A stretch of DNA of 64,000 bases from Pseudomonas ovata (GTDB taxonomy: Bacteria; Pseudomonadota; Gammaproteobacteria; Pseudomonadales; Pseudomonadaceae): NCBI RefSeq assembly GCF_003131185.1, contig NZ_QFFU01000006.1:239846-303845 (forward strand). The letters run 5' to 3'. Positions 1 to 7,933 of this stretch are shown here, piece after piece (position 1 is the first letter of the stretch; the number at the start of each line of letters is the position of its first letter). The notes below the pieces were generated by a model that did no database searches, had not been told where the DNA came from, and saw only the letters and a list, made by a program, of their open reading frames with translations. The position numbers and the translations under genes are program-made.

Positions 1-383
1 CAGGTACTGACCTTGGTACCGGCGAGACTTCGCTGGTGTTGCGGCTGGAGGCGCGGGTCATCATCGGTGCTGAAACAGAAGACTGCCAGAAGCTGGCGGC
101 CTGGAGCGCGGCCCAGTTGGCGATCCTGTTGCGCATACAGCACTGGGGTCTCGAAGTAGGAGCCGCCCAGTTTGAGCGCGCTGGCCAGGACTGGTCTCGA
201 CCGGAGCTGGACAGCTATGTGGTGTGGGTCGTCGAGTGGACGCAGGGGGTTTACCTGGGTGAGGAGGAATGGCCTTGGCCAGTTCAGCCACCAGGTTCGC
301 TGGTCTGGGGTATTCACCCTGATGTCGGGCCAGGCCATGAACCTGACTATGTGCCGGCCGATCAGTTAGGTGACCTGCCATGA
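1..383 (+). CDS. Phage tail-cluster protein of unknown function, 5' end missing
   Basis: The frame is open from base 3 to the stop at 383, so the gene enters from outside the window; GTG 36 is only an internal possibility. The visible part (about 127 residues) is rich in Trp and acidic residues near its end (WPWPVQPPG), with no signal peptide or membrane segment. Its last bases overlap the start of the baseplate V gene (ATGA overlap), so it is translationally coupled to the tail operon. Proteins of this type commonly precede gpV in Pseudomonas P2-like prophages, but I cannot name a function. Confidence 0.6.
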   Translation, partial: GTDLGTGETSLVLRLEARVIIGAETEDCQKLAAWSAAQLAILLRIQHWGLEVGAAQFERAGQDWSRPELDSYVVWVVEWTQGVYLGEEEWPWPVQPPGSLVWGIHPDVGPGHEPDYVPADQLGDLP

Positions 384-961
384 GCTTCGCAGCAGCGGAG
401 CACGACCGGATGATTGCCGGCATGGCGATTGAGTGCCGGGTTGTCGCTGTGGATCTGGCGAACGCCCGGGTGCGCGTGTCCGATGGCGGGAGCTGGACCA
501 GCGCCTGGGTACGCTGGCATGCACAGGCCGCTGGCAAGTCGCGGCACTGGCGGGCACCCAGCGTGGGCGAGCAAGGCATGTTGAACAGCCCGAGCGGTGA
601 CCCCGCTCAGGGTACGTTCAACCCGGGCTTGTACGGCGCTGCCGGTGCACAGGCTGACAACCGCGATCACGTCGAAGTCTGGCGGTTCGAGGATGGCGGT
701 TCTTTGGTCTATGACTGGCAGGCCAAGAGCTACACCATCGATCTGCCCACGGGCACCGTGAACATCAAGGTGGGCAGCACCGAGGCGGTGTTGACCGACG
801 ATGCGATAACGGCCAAGTCGGGCACCGCAACGATTGAGGCCGGCAATATCACCCTCAAGGGGGCGGTGCAGATCGAGGGCGCGTTACGCGTAACGGGCGA
901 CATTCTCGGCATGGGCTCGATCATCGACACCAAGGGCAACACGCCGAATCACAAGCACTGA
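380..961 (+). CDS. Phage baseplate assembly protein V (tail spike)
   Basis: 193 residues, the usual length of P2 gpV, which forms the trimeric spike at the tip of a contractile tail and pierces the host outer membrane. The N-terminal part reads as an OB-fold (residues about 15-100). The C-terminal third has the repetitive beta-prism pattern of spikes (GTVNIKVGST, GTATIEAGNITL, GDILGMGSI) and ends in NTPNHKH. The HxH at the tip matches the iron-binding HxH of P2-like spikes. It is the first gene of the V-W-J-I baseplate order, which supports the call strongly. Confidence 0.9.
   Translation: MSFAAAEHDRMIAGMAIECRVVAVDLANARVRVSDGGSWTSAWVRWHAQAAGKSRHWRAPSVGEQGMLNSPSGDPAQGTFNPGLYGAAGAQADNRDHVEVWRFEDGGSLVYDWQAKSYTIDLPTGTVNIKVGSTEAVLTDDAITAKSGTATIEAGNITLKGAVQIEGALRVTGDILGMGSIIDTKGNTPNHKH
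883..894. repeat. 12-bp palindrome GTTACGCGTAAC, copy 1
   Basis: Perfect palindrome inside the 3' part of gene V, read in frame within GCG-TTA-CGC-GTA-ACG (Ala-Leu-Arg-Val-Thr). Identical copies lie at 11023-11034 and 12617-12628. Confidence 0.7.
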
Positions 962-977
962 TTTGAACATCCATCCA

Positions 978-996
978 AGCCCGCCCCGTGCGGGCT
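978..996 (+). terminator. Intergenic hairpin between V and the next tail gene
   Basis: Stem AGCCCGC/GCGGGCT with a 5-base loop followed by TTCT. It resembles a short intrinsic terminator, but it sits inside a late operon and leads straight into a CTGGAG ribosome-binding site. The same hairpin-plus-CTGGAG layout recurs at 5404, 12630 and 13744, so it may act in RNA processing or insulation rather than full termination. Confidence 0.45.
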
Positions 997-1017
997 TTCT
1001 CGTTTCTGGAGGGCCCT

Positions 1018-1257
1018 ATGGCCACTGTGAAAAAAACCACTGTCGACGATGGTGAGCAATCCGCCGCCGGCGAAGTCAGCCCGGCCGCCCCGGCGACCGT
1101 GATCTACACCGACACGCTCTACACCTCGCGCTCGCTGTTCCTGCAGAACAACCGTGAACTGAAAGTGCTGCGCGGCCGCGTCGAGGTGCCGGCCGATGAC
1201 GCCGAGGCGCTGGCCTACCTCGCCGGCCACCCTGAACTCAAGTTGCTGGCTGAATAG
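1018..1257 (+). CDS. Small phage tail-cluster protein
   Basis: 79 residues from ATG 1018, chosen because CTGGAG lies about 10 bases upstream; GTG 988 would read through the hairpin. The N-terminus is Lys/Thr/Ala/Pro rich. A compact C-terminal part (VIYTDTLYTSRSLFLQ ... AEALAYLAGHPELKLL) looks folded. It lies between baseplate genes V and W, with 2 bases to the next start. No family is recognised; it is probably a structural or assembly factor of the baseplate. Confidence 0.65.
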   Translation: MATVKKTTVDDGEQSAAGEVSPAAPATVIYTDTLYTSRSLFLQNNRELKVLRGRVEVPADDAEALAYLAGHPELKLLAE

Positions 1258-1259
1258 CC

Positions 1260-1586
1260 GTGATTGGCCTGGACCGCCGCAATGGCCAGGCGCGGCACGG
1301 TGTGGAGCATTTGCGCCAGTCGGTTGAAGACATCCTGACAACCCGCCTCGGGTCGCGGCGGATGCGGCCGCTTTACGGTAGCCGGCTGCGTGATTACGTC
1401 GACCTGCCGGTCAATGAGGGCTGGAAAAGCGCGGTACAGGCCGAAGTCGCCCGCGCTTTGGGCCGTTGGGAGCCGCGCTTGAAACTGGAACGGGTGCGGG
1501 TGACAGCCGTCCTTGATGGCCAGATCACTCTGCAGTTGACCGGCCAGTACCTGGGCAGCAGTGCAGTCCTGGAGGTAAGTGCATGA
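1260..1586 (+). CDS. Phage baseplate assembly protein W (gp25-like)
   Basis: 108 residues with a GTG start. It carries the gp25/GPW pattern: a helix with the block VEHLRQSVEDILTTRLGSR, then RPLYGSRLRDYVDLPV, then WEPRLKLERV. gp25-like proteins form the baseplate wedge and nucleate sheath assembly in contractile tails. The gene overlaps J by 4 bases (ATGA). Length and place match P2 gpW (115 residues). Confidence 0.88.
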   Translation: MIGLDRRNGQARHGVEHLRQSVEDILTTRLGSRRMRPLYGSRLRDYVDLPVNEGWKSAVQAEVARALGRWEPRLKLERVRVTAVLDGQITLQLTGQYLGSSAVLEVSA

Positions 1587-2563
1587 TCGATCTTTCCCTG
1601 TTACCCCCGCCCGATGTCATCGAAACCCTGGAGTTCGAAACGCTGTATCAGGAGGCGCTGAGCAATTTTCGCGGGCAGATGGGCGATCAGTGGACGGCGC
1701 TGCTGGAGTCTGACCCCGTGGTCAAGTTGCTGGAAGTCGCGGCCTATCAGCAAATGCTGGGCCGGGCCCGGGTCAACGCGGCGGCCAAGGCCAGTTTGCT
1801 GGCTTATGCCAAAGGCGCGGATCTTGACAATCGGGCGGCCGACTACGGCGTAAAGCGCCTGGTGCTGGTCGCGGCCAAGCCTAACGCCGTGCCGCCGGTC
1901 GCCGCCGTGATGGAAGGTGACGAGGCGTTGCGTTATCGGACGCGGCTGTCACTGGAAGCGCTGTCGGTTGCCGGCAGTCGCGGCGCCTACGAATACCACG
2001 CCCTGGGCGCGTCGGCCGAGATAGCCGGCGTGTCGGTCGATTCGCCCACCTTTGTCGGGGTGGAAGTCAACGCGGCACTCAGAGCGCAGTTGCCTGCAGG
2101 GGCCATTGTCCTGGTCTGCGATTACGACGCCGGGCTGGCCAACCCGCTGCCTGGTGACGTATCGCTGGCCGTGCTGCCTCGGGTTGACAGCGTCATGCCC
2201 GGCGCCCAGTTGGTCGGCGCCGTGCAAACCGCGCTGTCAGCGGAAACGGTGCGCCCGCTCACGGATCGGCCGCGTTCCCTGCTCGGCCAGGCGCTTGATT
2301 TTAAGGTGGTGGCCAACCTGCAGGTGGAGGCAGGGCCCAGCCCGAGCGTGGTCAGGGCGCAAGCCCGGGCCAACCTCGACAAGACCATTGCCGAGGCCCG
2401 GCGTCTGGAAGGGGAGCTGTCGCTGTCAGCGATCTATGCCGCGCTGCATGTGTCGGGTATCAGCAAAGTCGAGCTGCTGCAGCCGCTGGACGGGGTGACG
2501 TGTAACAAGCGGCAGTATCCCAACTGCACAGCCATTCAGTTGAACGCGCAGGTGGCGCCATGA
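1583..2563 (+). CDS. Phage baseplate assembly protein J (gp47-like)
   Basis: 326 residues, close to P2 gpJ (302). N-terminal region includes LYQEALSNFRG and VVKLLEVAAYQQM, followed by the wedge region with YRTRLSLEALSVAGSRGAYEYHALGAS, a conserved segment of baseplate J proteins. The C-terminus (ISKVELLQPL ... CTAIQLNAQ) is also typical. It works as a baseplate wedge component with W and I. It starts within the stop of W and overlaps I by 4 bases. Confidence 0.9.
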   Translation: MIDLSLLPPPDVIETLEFETLYQEALSNFRGQMGDQWTALLESDPVVKLLEVAAYQQMLGRARVNAAAKASLLAYAKGADLDNRAADYGVKRLVLVAAKPNAVPPVAAVMEGDEALRYRTRLSLEALSVAGSRGAYEYHALGASAEIAGVSVDSPTFVGVEVNAALRAQLPAGAIVLVCDYDAGLANPLPGDVSLAVLPRVDSVMPGAQLVGAVQTALSAETVRPLTDRPRSLLGQALDFKVVANLQVEAGPSPSVVRAQARANLDKTIAEARRLEGELSLSAIYAALHVSGISKVELLQPLDGVTCNKRQYPNCTAIQLNAQVAP

Positions 2564-3282
2564 GCCTGCTGCCGGACAACTCGACACCGCTGGAACGGGC
2601 CCTGGAAGTCGCCTGCGACCAAAGCATTGACCCCGAGGTCATTCGGGGGATTGCCGATTCGGCGCGCTGCCCGCCGAACTTTCTGCCGTGGCTCGGCTGG
2701 GCCATGCGCGTGGAGGGCTGGGAAGCGGCGAACGACGACGCCCAGCGCCGGGCGCTGATCCGCGAAGCGATCCCGGTCCACAAGACCAAGGGCACGCTTG
2801 GCGCGATCCGGCGGGTATTGAATGCGGTGCGGGTCAATGCCGACGTCAAGGAGTGGCACCAGATCCCGAACGCGGCACCGTATACGTTCCATATCACGGC
2901 CTGGGCCAACGAGAACCGCGACGGTGAAGGCTCGATCATTTCGCCGCAACTGGGCGAGCGCCTGCGCGCCCTGATCGATGCGACGAAGAACGAGCGCAGT
3001 CATTACTCGTTCGCACTGGGCGCGCGTTTTGACGGCGGCCTGCAGTTGGCCAATGCCACCCAGTCACGGGCGCTGATGCGGCAGACGGTTGAAGCGCAGT
3101 TGCCACCGGCCGACACGTTCGCCCAAGGCCTGCAGGTCGCCAACACCACTCAATCGCTGGGCGTGGTTCGACAGGTTGTCGAGCTGCAGAGCGAACCGAT
3201 CAACGCCGAGGCCGGGCTGCAAGTGGCCTGTGCAACCCGGTCCCTGACAGTCGTGCGTGGCACGATGGAGGCCGTTCTATGA
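2560..3282 (+). CDS. Phage tail protein I with repeated C-terminal tail
   Basis: 240 residues. The first 150 match gpI proteins: LLPDNSTPLERALE, NFLPWLGWAMRVEGW, VHKTKGTLGAIRRVL. gpI joins the baseplate to the fibers. Beyond residue 150 are three imperfect copies of a roughly 30-residue unit: GLQLANATQSRALMRQTVE, GLQVANTTQSLGVVRQVVE and GLQVACATRSLTVVRGTME. P2 gpI (176 residues) has no such extension as far as I know. Overlaps J and H by 4 bases each. Confidence 0.85.
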   Translation: MSLLPDNSTPLERALEVACDQSIDPEVIRGIADSARCPPNFLPWLGWAMRVEGWEAANDDAQRRALIREAIPVHKTKGTLGAIRRVLNAVRVNADVKEWHQIPNAAPYTFHITAWANENRDGEGSIISPQLGERLRALIDATKNERSHYSFALGARFDGGLQLANATQSRALMRQTVEAQLPPADTFAQGLQVANTTQSLGVVRQVVELQSEPINAEAGLQVACATRSLTVVRGTMEAVL

Positions 3283-4136
3283 GTACCCCGTTACAACCTG
3301 TGATCACCAAAACCGGCTTGGCGGCGATCTTTACCGCCGACAACACCGGCGTCTCGGCCCGGATCGGCAGCATCGTGCTGGGCACGTCGAGCTATACGCC
3401 CAGTGCCGATCAGAAAAGCCTGGTCACGCAAGTGGCTGAATACCCCATCGCTGACGGTGAGCGGCTGAGCAGCACGATGCTGCATATCACTGCGCTGGCC
3501 GATGGGCCGCACGCGTTCTGGGTTCGGGAAATTGGTTTCAAGTTGACCGACGGCACGCTGCTCGCTGTCTGGTCGCACCCGACCGAGGCCCTGACGTACA
3601 AGGCGGCGAACGCAAGCATCCTGCTGGCTTACGACCTGTCGTTGTCCGCGTTGCCGGCGGACAGCGTGACCATTGTCAGCAGTGGGGCCGGCTTGAGCTT
3701 GAGCCTTGCCGGGCCGCTGGCGGCGCAGGCCACCGCCATGCTGGCCGAGCAACTGCGCGGATTGCGACAGCAGGAACTGCTGAACAGCCATGCCCGGCAG
3801 CACTTCGCTGCCAATGGCCAGCTTGAGTCTTTGACAGAGCGCATGCGCCTGGCCGAAGGGCGACAAGACACGGACAAGGCCGATCTGGCCGAGCAGGGCG
3901 CGGCGCTGGCGACCGCACTGTTTCACGAGTTACTGCGCGGTGTACGGCAGCAGGACACGCTGGGCGAGCATGCCCGGTTGCATCAAGTCGAAGGCCAGCA
4001 AATTGCAAGTCTCACCGACCGGATGAAGGCGGGCGAGTTGCGGCAGGACGCCGACCGCGACGGCCTGTTGGCCGCCATCGCTGTAAATGCTGCAGGGCTT
4101 ATCGCCCTGCAAACCCTTTTCGTAAAAACACTCTGA
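3279..4136 (+). CDS. Phage tail fiber protein H, N-terminal collar type
   Basis: 285 residues. Residues 1-150 match the tail-collar fiber domain that attaches fibers to a P2-like baseplate (FTADNTGVSARIGSIVLG, HAFWVREIGFKLTDGTLLAVWSHP). Residues 155-285 are helical with a repeated pattern (LLAEQLRGLRQQELLNSHARQHF and LFHELLRGVRQQDTLGEHARLH), probably a coiled-coil shaft. Much shorter than P2 gpH (669), with no obvious receptor-binding tip; the tip may be supplied by the next gene. Confidence 0.82.
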   Translation: MSTPLQPVITKTGLAAIFTADNTGVSARIGSIVLGTSSYTPSADQKSLVTQVAEYPIADGERLSSTMLHITALADGPHAFWVREIGFKLTDGTLLAVWSHPTEALTYKAANASILLAYDLSLSALPADSVTIVSSGAGLSLSLAGPLAAQATAMLAEQLRGLRQQELLNSHARQHFAANGQLESLTERMRLAEGRQDTDKADLAEQGAALATALFHELLRGVRQQDTLGEHARLHQVEGQQIASLTDRMKAGELRQDADRDGLLAAIAVNAAGLIALQTLFVKTL

Positions 4137-4146
4137 GGTTTATCAC

Positions 4147-4887
4147 ATGAGTCTGGAATCTGGCATCGCCGAACTGACATCGGCCGCTAACAGCTTGATC
4201 GCTTACTTCAACTCTCGAAAGGCCAGTATCGACGCCGCCGTGACCGAAGCGCTGTTGGCGATCCCGAACAACAAGAAAGTCTATTACGTCGACAATGTCG
4301 CAGGCTCTGACGCCAACAATGGCAAGTTGGCCACCCCGTTCAAAACCATCGACAAGGCTGTGGCCAGCACCCCCTATGGTGGGTCGTGTCAGGCTGTATT
4401 GCTGTCGGATTACATCTTCGACACTGACACCTCGCTGGACGGTATTTCGCTGTTTATCACGTCCTCTGTGCCGGGTACGAAACGAAAGCTGATGGTGCGT
4501 AACTATTTCAACAGCACCAGTAACACCAACTGGATGGCGGCGCTGTTGATGCTGGCCGGCTCTGCCGTGACCTTCAAGGATGTGAGTCTCAACTTCCCGA
4601 CTGTCACCGGCTTGACCAACCCACCTTTGGGCGGGCCCAACACCTTTTTCCGGGGGAGTGTCAGCGGGCAATCGCCGCTGGTGCAGGTCAAGCTGCTGGA
4701 TTGCGAAATCGTTGATGCGTCCGGTGCCACGGCGTTGCTGGCCTATTCACCGACCTCGGCGTTGCTGCTGGAGGTCTACAACACCACGTTCCCTTCGGGC
4801 TTCGCCGGGCGTTATGTCTTCGGGCTTGCCGCCGGTGCGCAATCGAATGCGCAAAGCAACGTGCTGACCAACCTGACCACTTTCTAA
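4147..4887 (+). CDS. Putative phage fiber or tailspike protein with beta-helix signature
   Basis: 246 residues, 10 bases after the fiber gene. Residues 45-75 contain YYVDNVAGSDANNG followed by PFKTIDKAV, a pattern typical of the start of right-handed beta-helix (pectate-lyase-like, DUF1565-like) proteins. The rest is Ser/Thr/Asn rich with short beta-prone stretches. From position and pattern I infer a distal fiber or receptor-binding component. Enzymatic (depolymerase) activity is not shown, and the protein is short for one. Confidence 0.6.
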   Translation: MSLESGIAELTSAANSLIAYFNSRKASIDAAVTEALLAIPNNKKVYYVDNVAGSDANNGKLATPFKTIDKAVASTPYGGSCQAVLLSDYIFDTDTSLDGISLFITSSVPGTKRKLMVRNYFNSTSNTNWMAALLMLAGSAVTFKDVSLNFPTVTGLTNPPLGGPNTFFRGSVSGQSPLVQVKLLDCEIVDASGATALLAYSPTSALLLEVYNTTFPSGFAGRYVFGLAAGAQSNAQSNVLTNLTTF

Positions 4888-4909
4888 CCCTCACTATCAA
4901 GGCCGGTTT

Positions 4910-5383
4910 ATGCAAATCAAAGACATCAGTATCACGTTTCAGGGCCGCTCCTATGTGGGCTTCGACTTTCAGGGCCTGCCCCTGGAAGTAGCTGTGGCGG
5001 TCGGTCAGCAGCAGGTCGACAAGGCCGCCGATGCAGCGCGTATTTTGGTGCTGGGCGAGTGTTCCCGCGCCGTTGAATACGATATTGCGGCGTCCGAAGC
5101 GCAGGCGTTCGCAGCGGCGGGCTATGAGGGCGATGCCCCGGGCTCTGTTGAGGCGTTGGTGGTCGCGTCCGGGGTAACAGCCCAAGAAGCGGCAGACAGC
5201 ATTCTGACCGCTGCCACGGCCTTCCGTGATGCGATCAATGGTGTTCGTGCCATTCGCCTCAAAGCCAAGCGCGACATTGCTCTGGCGATCAATCACGACG
5301 GTGTCGAATTCATTACCGATACCGCCGCCGCCCAAATCACGGCCCGTATCGCAGGCGTCGGCAACGCCGCTCAAGACCTGTAA
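4910..5383 (+). CDS. Phage fiber-associated protein (possible fiber assembly factor)
   Basis: 157 residues, Ala-rich and probably helical. The middle (EAQAFAAAGYEGDAPGSVEAL, then TAQEAADSILTAATAFRDAI and IRLKAKRDI) resembles segments of tail fiber assembly/DUF4376-type proteins that follow fiber genes in Pseudomonas phages. The place directly after the fibers and before the sheath suits a fiber assembly role. Family assignment is tentative. Confidence 0.55.
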   Translation: MQIKDISITFQGRSYVGFDFQGLPLEVAVAVGQQQVDKAADAARILVLGECSRAVEYDIAASEAQAFAAAGYEGDAPGSVEALVVASGVTAQEAADSILTAATAFRDAINGVRAIRLKAKRDIALAINHDGVEFITDTAAAQITARIAGVGNAAQDL

Positions 5384-5403
5384 GCCTGTCGGCAACACAT
5401 AAG

Positions 5404-5421
5404 CGCCCCGATTCCGGGGCG
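5404..5421 (+). terminator. GC-rich hairpin before the sheath gene
   Basis: Stem CGCCCCG/CGGGGCG with loop ATTC, followed by TTGTCGTTT. Located in the 94-base gap between the fiber-associated gene and the sheath gene, which is then preceded by TTTCTGGAG. It could act as a partial terminator that sets sheath and tube apart, or as an RNA end. Confidence 0.5.
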
Positions 5422-5477
5422 TTGTCGTTTCTACAGGGTCGCCATGGGGCGGCCCTTGTGCTTTCTGGAGTTCATCC

Positions 5478-6653
5478 ATGAGTTTCTATCACGGCATTAC
5501 CACGGCGCTCGTCGACACCGGGGCTCGTACCATCGCGTTGCCGTCGTCTTCTATCATTGGCCTGGTGGACACGTTCACCCCGGGTCCGGGCGCGACCAGC
5601 ACGCCGACAGCAACGGCAAATGAGCTTGTGCTGATCACGAACGAGCGCGAAGCCATTGCAGCATTCGGCGCTGAATCAGCTATGGCCAAGGCCTGCAAGG
5701 CGATCTACACCCGCGCCAAGGCCGTGATCGTCGCGTGTGGCGTGGCCAAGGTGGCCGACCCGGCGCAGCAGACCTCGGCCATCATCGGCGGCGTACTGGC
5801 CAACGGCAAGCGTACCGGCTTGCAAGCCCTGCTCGATGGCAAAAGCCGCTTTAACGCGCAGCCCCGTCTGTTGATCGCGCCCAAGCACAGCGCCACTCAG
5901 GCGGTCGCTACGACGATGGATTCCCTGGCTGCCAAGCTGCGCGGTATCGGCATCATCGACGGCCCTGGCACCACTGATGAAGCGGCTATTGCCTATGCGG
6001 CCAAGTTCGGTTCCAAGCGCCTGCTGATGGTCGACCCGGGGGTGCAGTATTGGGACACCGCCGCGAACGACACCCTTGACGGGCCCGCCTCGGCCTGGAC
6101 GGCGGGGCTCTGGGCCTGGACGGATGCCGAGTACGGTTTCTGGGCCTCGCCGTCGAACAAGGAGTTCGTCGGTATCACCGGCACCACTCGTTCGGTTGAT
6201 TACCTGGCCGGCGATGAAACCTGCCGGGCCAACCTGCTGAACAACGCCTTGGTGGCCACGATTATCCGGGCCGGCGGCTACCGCCTGTGGGGCAACCGCA
6301 CGCTGTCGAGTGATGCGAAATGGTCGTTCGTCACTCGCGTGCGCACCCTGGACATCATCATGGATGCCGTGCAGGCCGGGCATCAATGGGCCGTCGACCA
6401 AGGCATTACCGCGACCTACATCAAGGATGTGACCGATGGCCTGGAAGCGTTCATGCGCGACCTCAAGAATCAGGGCGCGATCATCAATTTCGAGGTTTAC
6501 GCGGACCCTGTCTTGAACACGGCCAGCTCGCTGGAGCAGGGCAAGGTGTACTGGAATATCCGTTTCACGGACGTGCCGCCTGCAGAAAACCCGATCTTCC
6601 GCTTCGAAGTCACGAACCAGTGGCTGAACGAAGTCCTCGACATCGCCGCTTAA
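5478..6653 (+). CDS. Phage tail sheath protein (P2 FI type)
   Basis: 391 residues, almost the length of P2 FI (396). FI-type features include the N-terminal YHGITTALVDTGARTI and IIGLVDTF, and the C-terminal block RTLDIIMDAVQAGHQWAVD ... ITATYIKDVTDGLEAFMRDLK that interlocks sheath subunits. The sheath contracts to drive the tube through the envelope. Preceded by a CTGGAG ribosome-binding site; tube gene FII follows after 12 bases. Confidence 0.95.
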   Translation: MSFYHGITTALVDTGARTIALPSSSIIGLVDTFTPGPGATSTPTATANELVLITNEREAIAAFGAESAMAKACKAIYTRAKAVIVACGVAKVADPAQQTSAIIGGVLANGKRTGLQALLDGKSRFNAQPRLLIAPKHSATQAVATTMDSLAAKLRGIGIIDGPGTTDEAAIAYAAKFGSKRLLMVDPGVQYWDTAANDTLDGPASAWTAGLWAWTDAEYGFWASPSNKEFVGITGTTRSVDYLAGDETCRANLLNNALVATIIRAGGYRLWGNRTLSSDAKWSFVTRVRTLDIIMDAVQAGHQWAVDQGITATYIKDVTDGLEAFMRDLKNQGAIINFEVYADPVLNTASSLEQGKVYWNIRFTDVPPAENPIFRFEVTNQWLNEVLDIAA

Positions 6654-6665
6654 GGAGCGCACGCA

Positions 6666-7175
6666 ATGGCACTGATTCCCGAAACCCTGGCAAATATGAA
6701 CCTGTTCGCGGATGGCGTGAGCTTTCAAGGAGACGTCCCCAGCCTGACCCTGCCCAAGCTGACCATCAAGACCGAGGAACACCGCGCCGGTGGTATGGAT
6801 GCCGCTATCGAGCTGGACATGGGCATGGAGAAGCAAGAGGCCAATTTCACGACTACCGGCGTGCGCAAGGAGTCGCTGAAGTTCTTTGGCCTGGCTGACG
6901 GGACCGCCGGTAACTGGGTGTTCCGTGGCGCCTTCAAGGGTCTCAAGGGCGTGGTCAAGCCCGTCATTGTCACCCTGCGTGGTCTGCTCAAAGAGGTCGA
7001 CATGGGCGACTGGAAGGCCGGCGACAAGGCCGAGGTCAAGCATGCCGTGGCCTTGACCTATTACAAGTTGGAAATCGACGGCGCCGTCATGTACGAGATC
7101 GATCCGCTCGGCATGAAGCGTGTGATCAACGGCGTCGACCAGCTCGCCGCCCAGCGGCAGGCCCTGGGTCTGTAA
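6666..7175 (+). CDS. Phage major tail tube protein (P2 FII type)
   Basis: 169 residues, as in P2 FII (172). Characteristic segments are the N-terminal MALIPETLANMNLFADG, then LTLPKLTIKTEEHRAGGMD, and the C-terminal AVALTYYKLEIDGAVMYEID. Subunits stack as hexameric rings inside the sheath. An AAGGAG site lies just upstream, and expression is presumably coupled to the sheath gene. Confidence 0.95.
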   Translation: MALIPETLANMNLFADGVSFQGDVPSLTLPKLTIKTEEHRAGGMDAAIELDMGMEKQEANFTTTGVRKESLKFFGLADGTAGNWVFRGAFKGLKGVVKPVIVTLRGLLKEVDMGDWKAGDKAEVKHAVALTYYKLEIDGAVMYEIDPLGMKRVINGVDQLAAQRQALGL

Positions 7176-7223
7176 AGCCCCCTCTTTCTTCCCCCCTCGC
7201 TCGCAATAACAAGGACATCTGTC

Positions 7224-7799
7224 ATGAGCAAACCATTGCCGAAATACCTGGAGCCGACCCCTGCCGGCGTGTTTGTCACGCTGAGCAAGCCGGTCGAGTT
7301 GGGTGGCGTCACGCAGGGCCGCATCATGCTGCGCGAACCGCTGGTGATCGATTCTCGCCAGGCCAACAAGGGCGCTGATGATGAAGAACAGGCGGAAATG
7401 AATCTGTTTGCGGCGCTGGCCGGCGTCAACAGCAAGGAGTTGGAAAGCCTGCACATCAAGGACTATTCCCGTGTGCAGGCGGGCTATTTCTTCCTGGTGC
7501 AGGAGGAACAGCCCAAGCCTGACTATCTGGACGTAACGCTTGATGGGGTTACCGTCACGCTGAGTAAAAAGACAGATCTGAACGGCATTCCTCATGAGCG
7601 CATCGTGTTTCGTGCGCCGACCGTGCGTGACGTTCGTACTGCGCAAGCAACCGCCGGCGGCGATGCTGAACAGCGCGAAATCAGCCTGTTCGCCTCGCTG
7701 GCCGAGGTTGGCTGCAATGACCTGGACGGCTTGCGCCTTAAGGACTACACCCGCCTGCAGGCGGGTTATTTTCGTATGGTGCAAGACGACGGGCTTTGA
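7224..7799 (+). CDS. Phage tail assembly chaperone E, tandemly duplicated
   Basis: 191 residues, about twice the usual length of gpE (about 90-100). Two copies of the same domain follow one another: residues 10-93 (VFVTLSKPVELGGVTQGRIMLREP ... LFAALAGV ... LHIKDYSRVQAGYFFLVQ) and residues 104-187 (VTVTLSKKTDLNGIPHERIVFRAP ... LFASLAEV ... LRLKDYTRLQAGYFRMVQ). gpE binds the tape measure during tail assembly. The gene ends CTT-TGA, a shift-prone sequence leading into the E' frame. Position between tube and tape measure fits. Confidence 0.85.
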   Translation: MSKPLPKYLEPTPAGVFVTLSKPVELGGVTQGRIMLREPLVIDSRQANKGADDEEQAEMNLFAALAGVNSKELESLHIKDYSRVQAGYFFLVQEEQPKPDYLDVTLDGVTVTLSKKTDLNGIPHERIVFRAPTVRDVRTAQATAGGDAEQREISLFASLAEVGCNDLDGLRLKDYTRLQAGYFRMVQDDGL

Positions 7800-7911
7800 T
7801 CCCTCGATCCAGAAAAGTCTGTCCAAAAGACTGGCCCGGGAGCTGAGATTTTCGGCCACTGACATAACGGACATGCCCTGGTCGGACATGGTCTGGTGGC
7901 TCACGGACTGA
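7792..7911 (+). CDS. E' extension read by predicted +1 ribosomal frameshift from E
   Basis: An open stretch in the +1 frame overlaps the end of E and continues to 7911; its C-terminus reads LARELRFSATDITDMPWSDMVWWL. It has no usable start codon before ATG 7873 and no ribosome-binding site. P2-like and Mu-like phages make an E-E' fusion by frameshifting. Here the in-frame join is +1 (or -2) at CTT-TGA-T, giving ...DDGL-DPSIQKSL. I infer that this is the E' part; the resemblance to known E' proteins is weak at sequence level. Confidence 0.6.
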   Translation, partial: GFDPSIQKSLSKRLARELRFSATDITDMPWSDMVWWLTD

Positions 7912-7933
7912 GCCACGCACGGGGGAATAGCAC

